Assembly: GCA_015492195.1 (NCBI GenBank)
Contig: WGFP01000174.1
Coordinates: 1-7,107, forward strand
Source of the DNA: Acidiferrobacterales bacterium
Lineage (GTDB): Bacteria > Pseudomonadota > Gammaproteobacteria > Acidiferrobacterales > Sulfurifustaceae
DNA: 7,107 bases
Direction: 5' to 3'
A model generated the notes under the pieces. The model saw nothing but the letters and a program-made list of their open reading frames with translations, was not told the origin of the DNA and did not search any database. Shown here piece after piece: positions 1 through 5,912 of this stretch (its first letter is position 1; each line of letters starts with the position of its first letter). A program made the translations under genes and the position numbers.

Positions 1-1297
1 CAGCAATCCCTTTTCCGCCTGTACGCGTGAACCATCCGCTCTGTCGCACTTGCAAGTCCAATTCCTTGGCGACCGGTATCAAGCTGTCCGGCTGTTCATA
101 AACCAGATTTTGGAATTGATCAATTTGATCGTAGAAGCGTTCCTCGCCCTTGCGTTTGCGCACCAACTTCATCAGCTCGCCACGCATCTGGGCAAACGTT
201 TTGCGCTTCTCCGGAGTGTAGTCGGTCAGCTTGACAAGATGGTAACCAAAATCAGTTCGTACCGGCTCGCTGATCTCGCCCGGTTTCAGGCGAAAAATCG
301 CCACTTCCAATTCTCTAGGCAATATCCCGCGGCTGATCATGCCCAAATCACCACCCTTGGCGGCGGAATCCGGATCATCGGAATATTTTTTTGCCAATGC
401 CGAGAAGCTCGCCCCCTGACGCAGTTTTTCCTGCACGTCCCGAACTTTGTCCAGGGCGCGTTGAACGGCGTCTGCCGGAGCATTATTCGCCAATTGAATT
501 AATATATGACTGGCGCGACGCTTTTCGGGAACGGCGTAACGGCTTGCTTCCTCATCATAAGCCGCGCGCAGCTCTTCTTCACTGGGTTGATATTTTTTTA
601 TGCTCTCTTCAGCGGAAAGGCGGATATACTCAATGCGCACTTGTTCAGGAATTTTAAAGTCATCCGTATGTGTGGAATAATACTTCTTAATGTCGTCCTC
701 ACTGACGCTGATTCGGTCGATAAATTGTTTTGGATTGATTGTGACGTAGGCGATCTCGCGTCGTTGCAGCAACAGGCGCAAGATCGGCGCAATATCCGAA
801 TCGGTCACAATGGCGCTCTCGTCAAACCCGCTTTGCACCTGTTTAATCAGATTTTCGCGGCGTACGCGTGCCTCAAAATCACTTATACTAATGCCTTCCC
901 GTCGCAATAATGCCTCGTACAATTGCGGATCAAAGCGACCGTTACGCTTAAAATACGGCGCCTCACGGATCAACCGGCTAAGCTTCGCATCGCTCAGCCG
1001 ATAGCCTTGTTCCTCGGCGTCACGCGCCAACAGCACCTGATCGATAAGGCTGTTCAATACTCCTTGCTTAAACTCGTAACTGTCCAGCACATCAGGTTTT
1101 ACTTGACCGCGAAACCGATCCAGAGCTCTCCGATATGTTGTTCGGCTAAGCTCTATGTCATCCACGCTGGCCACATTGACCGCAGAACCCCCTTCAAAAT
1201 AGGAGCTGATACCCCACAGCGCGAACGGAATGATAATCAACGTCACGATGAAGCCGGCGATAATACCCTGGGTTTTCTCTCTAATCTTGGTCAGCAT
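1..1297 (-). CDS. ppiD: Periplasmic folding chaperone PpiD (SurA-N/parvulin family), 3' end cut by window edge
   Basis: Membrane-anchored periplasmic chaperone that helps newly translocated envelope proteins fold. The frame is open from ATG at 1297 to the window edge, giving 432 residues; family members are usually about 620-640, so the C-terminal third lies outside. Residues 1-10 are basic and polar (starting MLTKIREK), followed by one hydrophobic segment at about 11-30, the expected N-terminal signal anchor. A SurA-like N domain follows to about residue 170. A parvulin domain spans about 260-357, recognised by ASHIL with His264, the GGDLG motif at 315-319 and FGYHLVKL with His353. In E. coli the parvulin domain of PpiD is reported to have little or no isomerase activity, so a chaperone role is the safer call. 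The start is the only ATG in frame before an upstream stop; its Shine-Dalgarno is weak (GAG about 11 bases upstream). Position after lon and tRNA-Asp matches the usual lon-hupB-ppiD synteny. Confidence 0.95.
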   Translation of the reverse strand, partial: MLTKIREKTQGIIAGFIVTLIIIPFALWGISSYFEGGSAVNVASVDDIELSRTTYRRALDRFRGQVKPDVLDSYEFKQGVLNSLIDQVLLARDAEEQGYRLSDAKLSRLIREAPYFKRNGRFDPQLYEALLRREGISISDFEARVRRENLIKQVQSGFDESAIVTDSDIAPILRLLLQRREIAYVTINPKQFIDRISVSEDDIKKYYSTHTDDFKIPEQVRIEYIRLSAEESIKKYQPSEEELRAAYDEEASRYAVPEKRRASHILIQLANNAPADAVQRALDKVRDVQEKLRQGASFSALAKKYSDDPDSAAKGGDLGMISRGILPRELEVAIFRLKPGEISEPVRTDFGYHLVKLTDYTPEKRKTFAQMRGELMKLVRKRKGEERFYDQIDQFQNLVYEQPDSLIPVAKELDLQVRQSGWFTRTGGKGIA

Positions 1298-1380
1298 GGA
1301 CGGATACTCTACAGGAAGGACCGGATACTCTTCAATTCCGGATACATGGATTTAGAGGGGGGGGCATCAATACCATAATA
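1298..1380 (-). promoter_or_regulatory. ppiD leader with an 8-base C tract and repeated GTATCCG
   Basis: Short region between the tRNA-Asp terminator and the ppiD start, so it should hold the ppiD promoter. On the minus strand it contains TTGATG directly followed by eight C (G run on the plus strand, 1357-1364). The heptamer GTATCCG occurs three times (plus-strand CGGATAC at 1301-1307, 1322-1328 and 1339-1345). The first two copies extend to ten identical bases. No convincing -35/-10 pair is visible: TTGATG at 17-base spacing faces only ATGTAT. The promoter assignment is therefore inferred from position. Confidence 0.35.
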
Positions 1381-1421
1381 AAAAATAAAAAAGGGCGGCT
1401 GGAATTCCTCGCCCTTTTTTT
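1381..1421 (-). terminator. Rho-independent terminator after tRNA-Asp, possibly bidirectional
   Basis: The stem GGGCG/CGCCC (1393-1397 with 1410-1414) is extended by an A run at 1387-1392 pairing with a T run at 1415-1420, giving about 11 base pairs. Its apical part contains the self-complementary GGAATTCC. On the minus strand it is followed by a T-rich tail (TTTTTTATTTTT). It begins 10 bases after the tRNA-Asp 3' end and separates the tRNA transcript from ppiD. Because U tracts occur on both sides, it could act in both directions. Confidence 0.85.
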
Positions 1422-1430
1422 GAATATTAC

Positions 1431-1507
1431 TGGCGGAGCGGACGGGACTCGAACCCGCGACCCCCGGCGTGACAGGCCGGTATTCTAACCAACTGAACTA
1501 CCGCTCC
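1431..1507 (-). tRNA. tRNA-Asp(GTC)
   Basis: A 77-base tRNA with encoded CCA end (plus-strand tgg at 1431-1433). The acceptor stem GGAGCGG pairs with CCGCTCC. The D loop contains AGTTCAGTTGGTTAGA, the T arm contains GGTTCGAGTCC, and the anticodon GTC (plus-strand 1471-1473) sits in a CTGTCAC loop. The sequence is very close to E. coli tRNA-Asp in length and bases. It lies 99 bases downstream of tRNA-Val and is followed by a clear terminator, so the two are probably one transcript. A tRNA-Asp beside ppiD is a recurring arrangement in gamma- and betaproteobacteria as I recall it. Confidence 0.98.
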
Positions 1508-1606
1508 GTATCAGAGGACAGAAGACGGATAATAATTAAGGCTTGCTGCGAAGCGGCTCGTCTTTGCCGATTCTGTCCTCCGTTCTCTGTCCTTCGTCTT
1601 CTGAAC
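1508..1606 (-). repeat. tRNA spacer with GGACAGA-type inverted and direct repeats
   Basis: The 99-base spacer between the two tRNAs has a purine/pyrimidine-biased repeat. Plus-strand GAGGACAGA (1514-1522) has its exact complement at 1572-1580. CAGAAGACG (1519-1527) has its exact complement at 1595-1603. The core TCTGTCC is present twice in direct order at 1572-1578 and 1586-1592, and inverted at 1516-1522. The two left arms overlap, so they can pair with only one right arm at a time. In the precursor RNA this could form a hairpin bridging the spacer and bring the tRNA ends close together. No gene or convincing promoter is visible here. Confidence 0.6.
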
Positions 1607-1682
1607 TGGTGGGTGCTGAAGGATTCGAACCTTCGACTTTCGCCTTGTAAGGGCGACGCTCTACCAACTGAGCTAAGCACCC
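1607..1682 (-). tRNA. tRNA-Val(TAC)
   Basis: A 76-base tRNA with encoded CCA (plus-strand tgg at 1607-1609). The acceptor stem GGGTGCT pairs with AGCACCC. The D arm contains TAGCTCAGTTGGTAGAGC, the anticodon stem is CGCCC/GGGCG around CTTACAA with anticodon TAC (plus-strand 1647-1649), and the T arm contains GGTTCGAATCC. It starts 34 bases after the stop of the HU-like relic. Transcription may come from readthrough of the weak terminator upstream or from a promoter I cannot identify. Confidence 0.98.
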
Positions 1683-1685
1683 GGC

Positions 1686-1715
1686 GGAAATAGAAAGGCA
1701 CCCACAAAAGGGTGC
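1686..1715 (-). terminator. Short Rho-independent terminator after the lon/hupB-relic region
   Basis: On the minus strand GCACCC (1715-1710), loop TTTTGT and GGGTGC (1703-1698) form a six-base-pair stem. A pyrimidine-rich CTTTCTATTTCC tail follows. The T tract is interrupted, so termination may be partial. It begins two bases after the relic's TAG stop, the normal place for an hupB terminator, and now serves as the end of the lon transcript. Its stem repeats the acceptor-stem sequence of the adjacent tRNA-Val. Confidence 0.6.
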
Positions 1716-1716
1716 G

Positions 1717-1758
1717 CTAGTTTACGGCATCCCCAAGGCCTTTGCCAGCCTTGAACCG
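1717..1758 (-). pseudogene. hupB: 3' relic of hupB (DNA-binding protein HU), last 13 codons and stop
   Basis: Read on the minus strand, these bases encode RFKAGKGLGDAVN followed by TAG. This is the characteristic carboxy end of bacterial HU proteins (the family typically ends in a PxFKAGKxLKDAVN-like string). It sits exactly where hupB lies in related genomes, between lon and the tRNA/ppiD block. Upstream in the same frame the codons no longer resemble HU, and a stop occurs at 1798-1800 with no usable start in between. Only 101 bases lie between the lon stop and the relic, whereas HU needs about 90 codons. I infer a deletion that removed the promoter-proximal 75 or more codons. Misassembly is the main alternative. 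Confidence 0.75.
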
Positions 1759-1859
1759 CGAATTCTCCGAAGTAGCACGGGGTGGAGATATGTATGATCA
1801 GAACACGGCCGGCGCGATGATGACAAACGCGGAAACCCCCGGTAACAGCCCCTATGCCC
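1759..1859. other. Short non-coding stretch between lon and the hupB relic
   Basis: About 100 bases with no open frame of note and no HU-like codons that I can read in any minus-strand frame. It may be the original lon-hupB spacer fused to the hupB tail by a deletion. Minus-strand TTGTCA at about 1819-1824 resembles a -35 box, but no matching -10 box occurs at proper distance. No terminator follows the lon stop here; the first hairpin with a T tail is beyond the relic. Confidence 0.5.
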
Positions 1860-4304
1860 TCAGTGCGTGGTAAGCGGTTTTACTTCCTCGCGCTTATCCG
1901 ACGCGGCCTTGCCGGTCTTCGGCTCCACGGGCTCCTCATCCAGCGGTTCCGGCAAGTGTTCGAGCGCCGCCTCAAGCACTTCATCTATCCAGCGCACCGG
2001 TCTGATATCCAACCGGTCGCGGATGTTTTTCGGAATCTCAACCAGGTCTTTACGATTTTCCTCGGGAATCAGCACCGTTTTAATGCTGCCGCGATGCGCC
2101 GCTAGCAGTTTTTCCTTCAAGCCGCCGATCGGCAATACTTCGCCGCGCAGGGTGATCTCCCCGGTCATGGCGACTTCCGCGCGCACCGGGATCTTCGTCA
2201 GGGCGGACACCATGGCCGTGCACATCGCGATGCCCGCGCTCGGCCCGTCTTTGGGCGTGGCGCCTTCGGGCACGTGCACGTGGAAATCGTGTTTCTGATA
2301 AAAATCCGACGGCAAACCAAGCTTGCCAGCCCGGTTCCGGATCACGGTCGTTGCCGCCTGAATGGACTCCTTCATCACGTCCCCAAGCTTTCCGGTATAC
2401 AGGGTGTTACCCTTGCCGGGAACAATCGCGGCCTCTATCGTCAGCAACTCCCCGCCGACCTCGGTCCAAGCGAGACCCGTGGCCTGACCGATCTGATTGA
2501 CCTCTTCGGCGATGCCGTAACGGAAACGCCGCACACCGAGATATTTGTCCAGGCTTCGCGGCGTGATGGCAACCCTTTTCCGATCTTTATTAAGCAAGAG
2601 CTCTTTCGCCACCTTGCGGCATATCTTGGAGATCTCACGCTCCAGGTTCCGCACCCCGGCCTCGCGCGTGTAATAACGCACAATGTTGCGAATGGCCTTC
2701 TCGGAGATTGAGATCTCGTTTTCCTTCAGCCCGTTGTTCTTAAGCTGTTTCGGGACCAGATAACGCAAGGCGATATTGACCTTCTCGTCTTCCGTGTAAC
2801 CGGACAGGCGAATCACCTCCATGCGATCAAGCAAGGGAGGAGGAATATTTAGTGTGTTCGCCGTCGCGATAAACATGACATCCGAAAGGTCGTAGTCGAC
2901 CTCCAGATAATGATCATTGAAGGTATGGTTTTGCTCCGGATCGAGCACCTCAAGCAACGCCGAAGACGGGTCGCCACGGAAATCCATGGCCATTTTATCG
3001 ACCTCATCCAGCATAAACAGCGGGTTACGCACCTTGACCTTGGACATATTCTGGATGATTTTGCCGGGTAACGAACCGATGTAAGTCCGTCGATGGCCGC
3101 GTATTTCCGCTTCATCACGCACCCCGCCCAGGGACATACGCGTGAACTTGCGGTTGGTCGCGCGCGCGATGGATTGCCCCAGCGAGGTCTTGCCCACACC
3201 GGGCGGACCCACCAGACACAGAATCGGGCCCTTAAGCTTGTTGACGCGCTGTTGTACGGCAAGGTACTCAAGGATGCGTTCCTTGACCTTTTCCAGGCCG
3301 TAATGATCGGCTTCGAGGATTTCTCCCGCCTTGTTCAAATCTTTCTGGATCTTGGTCCGTTTTTTCCACGGCACATTCAGAATCCAGTCGATGTAATTAC
3401 GCACGACGGTGGCCTCTGCCGACATGGGTGACATCATTTTGAGCTTGTTGAGCTCGGTCTCAACCTTCTCGCGCACCTCTTTCGGCATGCCGGCCTTGGC
3501 GATTTTCTGAGCCAACTCCTCGGCTTCATTCGGCGTGTCCTCCATCTCGCCAAGTTCCTTCTGAATCGCCTTCATCTGTTCATTGAGGTAGTACTCGCGC
3601 TGACTTTTCTCCATCTGTCGCTTGACCCGGCCGCGGATGCGCTTTTCAACCTGAAGCAGATCAATTTCCGCCTCCATCACCATGAGAATACGTTCCAGGC
3701 GCCCGCGCACATCCTGGATCTCCAGTATCTGCTGCTTCTCGTCTATCTTGAGACTCAAGTGAGCGGCGATGGTATCCGCCAGGCGCCCCGGATCGTCAAT
3801 ACCGGACAAGGAGGTCAGAATCTCCGGCGGAATTTTCATATTCAATTTTACGTACTGATCAAACTCGGCAAGCACGGAGCGCATCAATGCCTCGCCCTCA
3901 CGATCCTCGAGGGGTATGGTATCCAAGAACGCCACTTGCGCGGAGAAGTACTCTTCCGTCTCAAGGTAATGTTGAATCACGGCGCGGCGCTCGCCTTCCA
4001 CCAATACCTTGACCGTCCCGTCAGGCAGTTTCAGCAATTGCAGGATGCTTGCCACCGTGCCGACCTGATGGATATTTTCCTCCACCGGATCATCATCCGA
4101 GGCACTTTTCTGTGCGACAAGCATAATCTGCTTGCCCGTTTCCATGGCCCTTTCCAGCGCCTTTATGGATTTGCGTCTGCCGACGAACAGGGGGATAACC
4201 ATGAACGGAAACACGACGACATCGCGCAGCGGCAACACCGGTAACACCGTTTCCGATCCGGAAATAATTTCTGGGGCTTGGTTCTCTTGTTTATCTGTCG
4301 TCAT
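1860..4304 (-). CDS. lon: ATP-dependent protease Lon (LonA, endopeptidase La)
   Basis: Cytoplasmic hexameric AAA+ serine protease that degrades misfolded proteins and short-lived regulators. The 814 residues hold the three expected parts. The N-terminal substrate-binding domain is at about 20-215 (LPVLPLRDVVVFP at its start). A coiled-coil linker containing KQMEK-like basic text lies around 220-310. The AAA+ module has Walker A GPPGVGKT at 366-373 and Walker B FMLDEVD at 430-436. The protease domain has Ser689 in PKDGPSAG and Lys730 in GGLKEKL, the Ser-Lys dyad. It is about 30 residues longer than the E. coli enzyme (784): roughly 10 extra at the N terminus and about 19 in a charged C-terminal tail. 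It is intact. No good Shine-Dalgarno precedes the ATG, but no better in-frame start is apparent. It is transcribed separately from clpX, because a strong terminator and a heat-shock-like promoter lie between. Confidence 0.99.
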   Translation of the reverse strand: MTTDKQENQAPEIISGSETVLPVLPLRDVVVFPFMVIPLFVGRRKSIKALERAMETGKQIMLVAQKSASDDDPVEENIHQVGTVASILQLLKLPDGTVKVLVEGERRAVIQHYLETEEYFSAQVAFLDTIPLEDREGEALMRSVLAEFDQYVKLNMKIPPEILTSLSGIDDPGRLADTIAAHLSLKIDEKQQILEIQDVRGRLERILMVMEAEIDLLQVEKRIRGRVKRQMEKSQREYYLNEQMKAIQKELGEMEDTPNEAEELAQKIAKAGMPKEVREKVETELNKLKMMSPMSAEATVVRNYIDWILNVPWKKRTKIQKDLNKAGEILEADHYGLEKVKERILEYLAVQQRVNKLKGPILCLVGPPGVGKTSLGQSIARATNRKFTRMSLGGVRDEAEIRGHRRTYIGSLPGKIIQNMSKVKVRNPLFMLDEVDKMAMDFRGDPSSALLEVLDPEQNHTFNDHYLEVDYDLSDVMFIATANTLNIPPPLLDRMEVIRLSGYTEDEKVNIALRYLVPKQLKNNGLKENEISISEKAIRNIVRYYTREAGVRNLEREISKICRKVAKELLLNKDRKRVAITPRSLDKYLGVRRFRYGIAEEVNQIGQATGLAWTEVGGELLTIEAAIVPGKGNTLYTGKLGDVMKESIQAATTVIRNRAGKLGLPSDFYQKHDFHVHVPEGATPKDGPSAGIAMCTAMVSALTKIPVRAEVAMTGEITLRGEVLPIGGLKEKLLAAHRGSIKTVLIPEENRKDLVEIPKNIRDRLDIRPVRWIDEVLEAALEHLPEPLDEEPVEPKTGKAASDKREEVKPLTTH

Positions 4305-4338
4305 GATTTCGTTTCGTATGAATATATTTGTTTTTTAA

Positions 4339-4366
4339 GTTTGGGGCCTAAGTGCGTGAATTTCAA
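4339..4366 (-). promoter_or_regulatory. Candidate sigma-32 (RpoH) heat-shock promoter of lon
   Basis: On the minus strand TTGAAA (plus 4361-4366) is followed by a 14-base spacer and CCCCAAAC (plus 4339-4346). The known sigma-32 consensus is CTTGAAA, 13-17 bases, CCCCATnT, so both boxes and the spacing fit well. Transcription would start near 4333, giving a leader of about 30 bases before the lon ATG. In E. coli lon is a member of the heat-shock regulon, which supports the call. No equally good sigma-70 pair is seen in this spacer. Confidence 0.7.
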
Positions 4367-4439
4367 TGTTTCACGGTATTTTTTGGACGGCTCAAATAGC
4401 GCATATGTACCCCCTGCCGTAAGTGCCGGAATCGATGCC

Positions 4440-4469
4440 AAAAAAAACCCCGCGCGCGGCGCGGGGTTT
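4440..4469 (-). terminator. Strong Rho-independent terminator of clpX
   Basis: A perfect GC-rich hairpin: CCCCGCGC at 4448-4455, loop GCG, and GCGCGGGG at 4459-4466, extended by A/T pairs to about 11 base pairs. On the minus strand it is followed by eight T (plus 4440-4447). It lies 21 bases beyond the clpX stop and should end the tig-clpP-clpX transcript before the lon promoter. Confidence 0.95.
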
Positions 4470-4490
4470 GCGTCCCACACATGGCGCCGG

Positions 4491-5792
4491 TCAGGAACTG
4501 ACCGATACGCGCTTTTTGTCCTGCTCGTCATCCTCGGCGTAAATAAGCAGCGGTTTGGCGGAATCGGTAATCACGTTTGCTTCCACCACGACCTTTTTCA
4601 CGTTATCCGTGGAGGGCAGCTCGAACATGATATCAAGCAATGACTGCTCTAAAATGGATCTCAGGCCACGTGCACCCGTTTTGCGATCCATGGCACGCTT
4701 GGACACCGCCGCCAGCGCTTCATCGCGGATCTCAAGCTCCACCCCTTCAAACTTGAACAGCTTATGATACTGTTTGACCAAAGCGTTCTTGGGCTCCGTC
4801 AGTATCTTGATCAGCGCCGCTTCATCCAGCTCATCCAAGACGGCCATCACCGGCAGGCGACCGACGAACTCCGGGATCAGGCCATATTTGATCAGGTCCT
4901 CCGGTTCGACGGCGCGCAGGATATCACCGACGTTGCCGGCGTCGGACTTGCTCTTGATCTCCGCGCCGAAACCGATACTGCTTTTTTCAGAACGCGATTG
5001 GACAACCTTTTCCAATCCTGAAAAAGCGCCGCCGCAGATAAACAGGATGTTGCTGGTATCCACCTGCAAAAATTCCTGCTGCGGGTGTTTGCGACCGCCT
5101 TGGGGCGGTACCGACGCAATGGTTCCTTCAATCAGTTTCAACAATGCCTGTTGAACGCCTTCGCCCGATACATCCCGGGTGATTGAAGGGTTCTCCGACT
5201 TGCGCGAAATTTTGTCTATTTCGTCAATGTAGACGATGCCACGCTGGGCCTTGTCAACGTCGTAATCACATTTCTGCAGAAGCTTCTGGATAATGTTTTC
5301 GACGTCCTCGCCGACATACCCGGCCTCGGTCAAGGTCGTAGCATCGGCAATCGTAAATGGCACATTCAATAAACGCGCCAGGGTTTCCGCAAGCAAAGTC
5401 TTGCCGGAACCCGTGGGCCCGATCAGCAGGATATTGCTTTTGGACAGCTCAACCTCACCGACTCTGCTTTCGTGCTCAATGCGCTTGTAGTGGTTATAAA
5501 CGGCGACGGAAAGCACCTTTTTGGCATCGGATTGGCCGATGACATACTCATCAAGTATCTGGTTGATTTCGCGCGGCGTGGGGAATTTCTTGTCCGCCTC
5601 GGCGGCGTTCTTTTCTTCCTGTACTTCCTCGCGGATGATGTCGTTACAGAGCTCTACGCATTCATCGCAAACAAACACCGATGGGCCTGCGATAAGCTTG
5701 CGCACTTCGTGCTGGCTCTTGCCACAGAAGGAACAGTAAAGAAGTTTTTCCCCTTTTCCGTCGCCCCTGCCGTTCTGATTATCGTCAGCCAT
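4491..5792 (-). CDS. clpX: ClpX, ATP-dependent unfoldase subunit of ClpXP protease
   Basis: AAA+ hexamer that recognises tagged substrates such as ssrA-marked chains, unfolds them and threads them into ClpP. The 433-residue length is normal (E. coli 424). The N-terminal zinc-binding domain has Cys20, Cys23, Cys42 and Cys45. The AAA+ core shows Walker A GPTGSGKT at 125-132, the pore-1 loop GYVG at 158-161 and Walker B IVYIDEID at 186-193. It also shows the pore RKH at 234-236, the ClpP-docking IGF loop at 273-275, the arginine in EFVGRLP (Arg312) and sensor-2 GARGLR with Arg375. All key residues are present. The start is supported by GAGG seven bases upstream of ATG. The gene lies 120 bases after clpP; candidate -10 boxes in the spacer suggest it may also be transcribed on its own. 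Confidence 0.99.
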   Translation of the reverse strand: MADDNQNGRGDGKGEKLLYCSFCGKSQHEVRKLIAGPSVFVCDECVELCNDIIREEVQEEKNAAEADKKFPTPREINQILDEYVIGQSDAKKVLSVAVYNHYKRIEHESRVGEVELSKSNILLIGPTGSGKTLLAETLARLLNVPFTIADATTLTEAGYVGEDVENIIQKLLQKCDYDVDKAQRGIVYIDEIDKISRKSENPSITRDVSGEGVQQALLKLIEGTIASVPPQGGRKHPQQEFLQVDTSNILFICGGAFSGLEKVVQSRSEKSSIGFGAEIKSKSDAGNVGDILRAVEPEDLIKYGLIPEFVGRLPVMAVLDELDEAALIKILTEPKNALVKQYHKLFKFEGVELEIRDEALAAVSKRAMDRKTGARGLRSILEQSLLDIMFELPSTDNVKKVVVEANVITDSAKPLLIYAEDDEQDKKRVSVSS

Positions 5793-5817
5793 CCTTAAAC
5801 CTCAATTTTGATTAAGG
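5793..5817 (-). promoter_or_regulatory. Hairpin overlapping the clpX Shine-Dalgarno and abutting its start codon
   Basis: The RNA just before the clpX AUG can fold. CCUUAA pairs with UUAAGG, which touches the AUG. UCA pairs with UGA inside it around an AAAU loop, leaving GGU as a three-base bulge. The Shine-Dalgarno GAGG (plus 5800-5803) is half in the inner stem and half in the bulge. The helix has nine base pairs, mostly A-U, so it would be only modestly stable and could melt on warming. A regulatory role is inference. Confidence 0.45.
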
Positions 5818-5854
5818 ACCTCGCTCTAAAATTGCGGCTCTCTAGAATTCATTA

Positions 5855-5888
5855 ATTATACCTATATTTATAGCATATGCGCCAGCAA
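5855..5888 (-). promoter_or_regulatory. Candidate sigma-70 promoter for clpX in the clpP-clpX spacer
   Basis: The spacer is much richer in A and T than the flanking genes and contains two perfect TATAAT hexamers on the minus strand (plus-strand attata at 5855-5860 and 5897-5902). The first is the better placed, 62 bases before the clpX start. Its upstream side has TTGCTG (plus 5883-5888), but at 22 bases that is too far for a standard -35, so the pair is weak. Separate transcription of clpX is known in E. coli, which supports looking here. Confidence 0.3.
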
Positions 5889-5912
5889 GTACACCCATTA
5901 TATAAAAGTGTT

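Noticed and set aside
50..502. Plus-strand open frame of 150 codons at the left edge
   Set aside because: It is antisense to ppiD, whose minus-strand translation has a signal anchor and a clear parvulin domain.
1867..2298. Plus-strand open frame of 143 codons opposite the lon 3' end, and similar long plus-strand frames opposite lon and clpX
   Set aside because: They lie fully antisense to well-conserved genes, show no recognisable domains and no ribosome-binding sites, and are explained by the codon bias of the true genes.
4440..4490. Alternating CG stretch (CGCGCGCGG) considered as a Z-DNA or repeat element
   Set aside because: It is fully explained as the stem of a perfect terminator hairpin with an eight-base T tract after clpX.
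5838..5880. Cluster of common restriction sites (TCTAGA, GAATTC, ATTAAT, CATATG) resembling a cloning linker
   Set aside because: The stretch sits inside a natural AT-rich clpP-clpX spacer with candidate -10 boxes and no vector sequence around it; short AT palindromes are expected there by chance.
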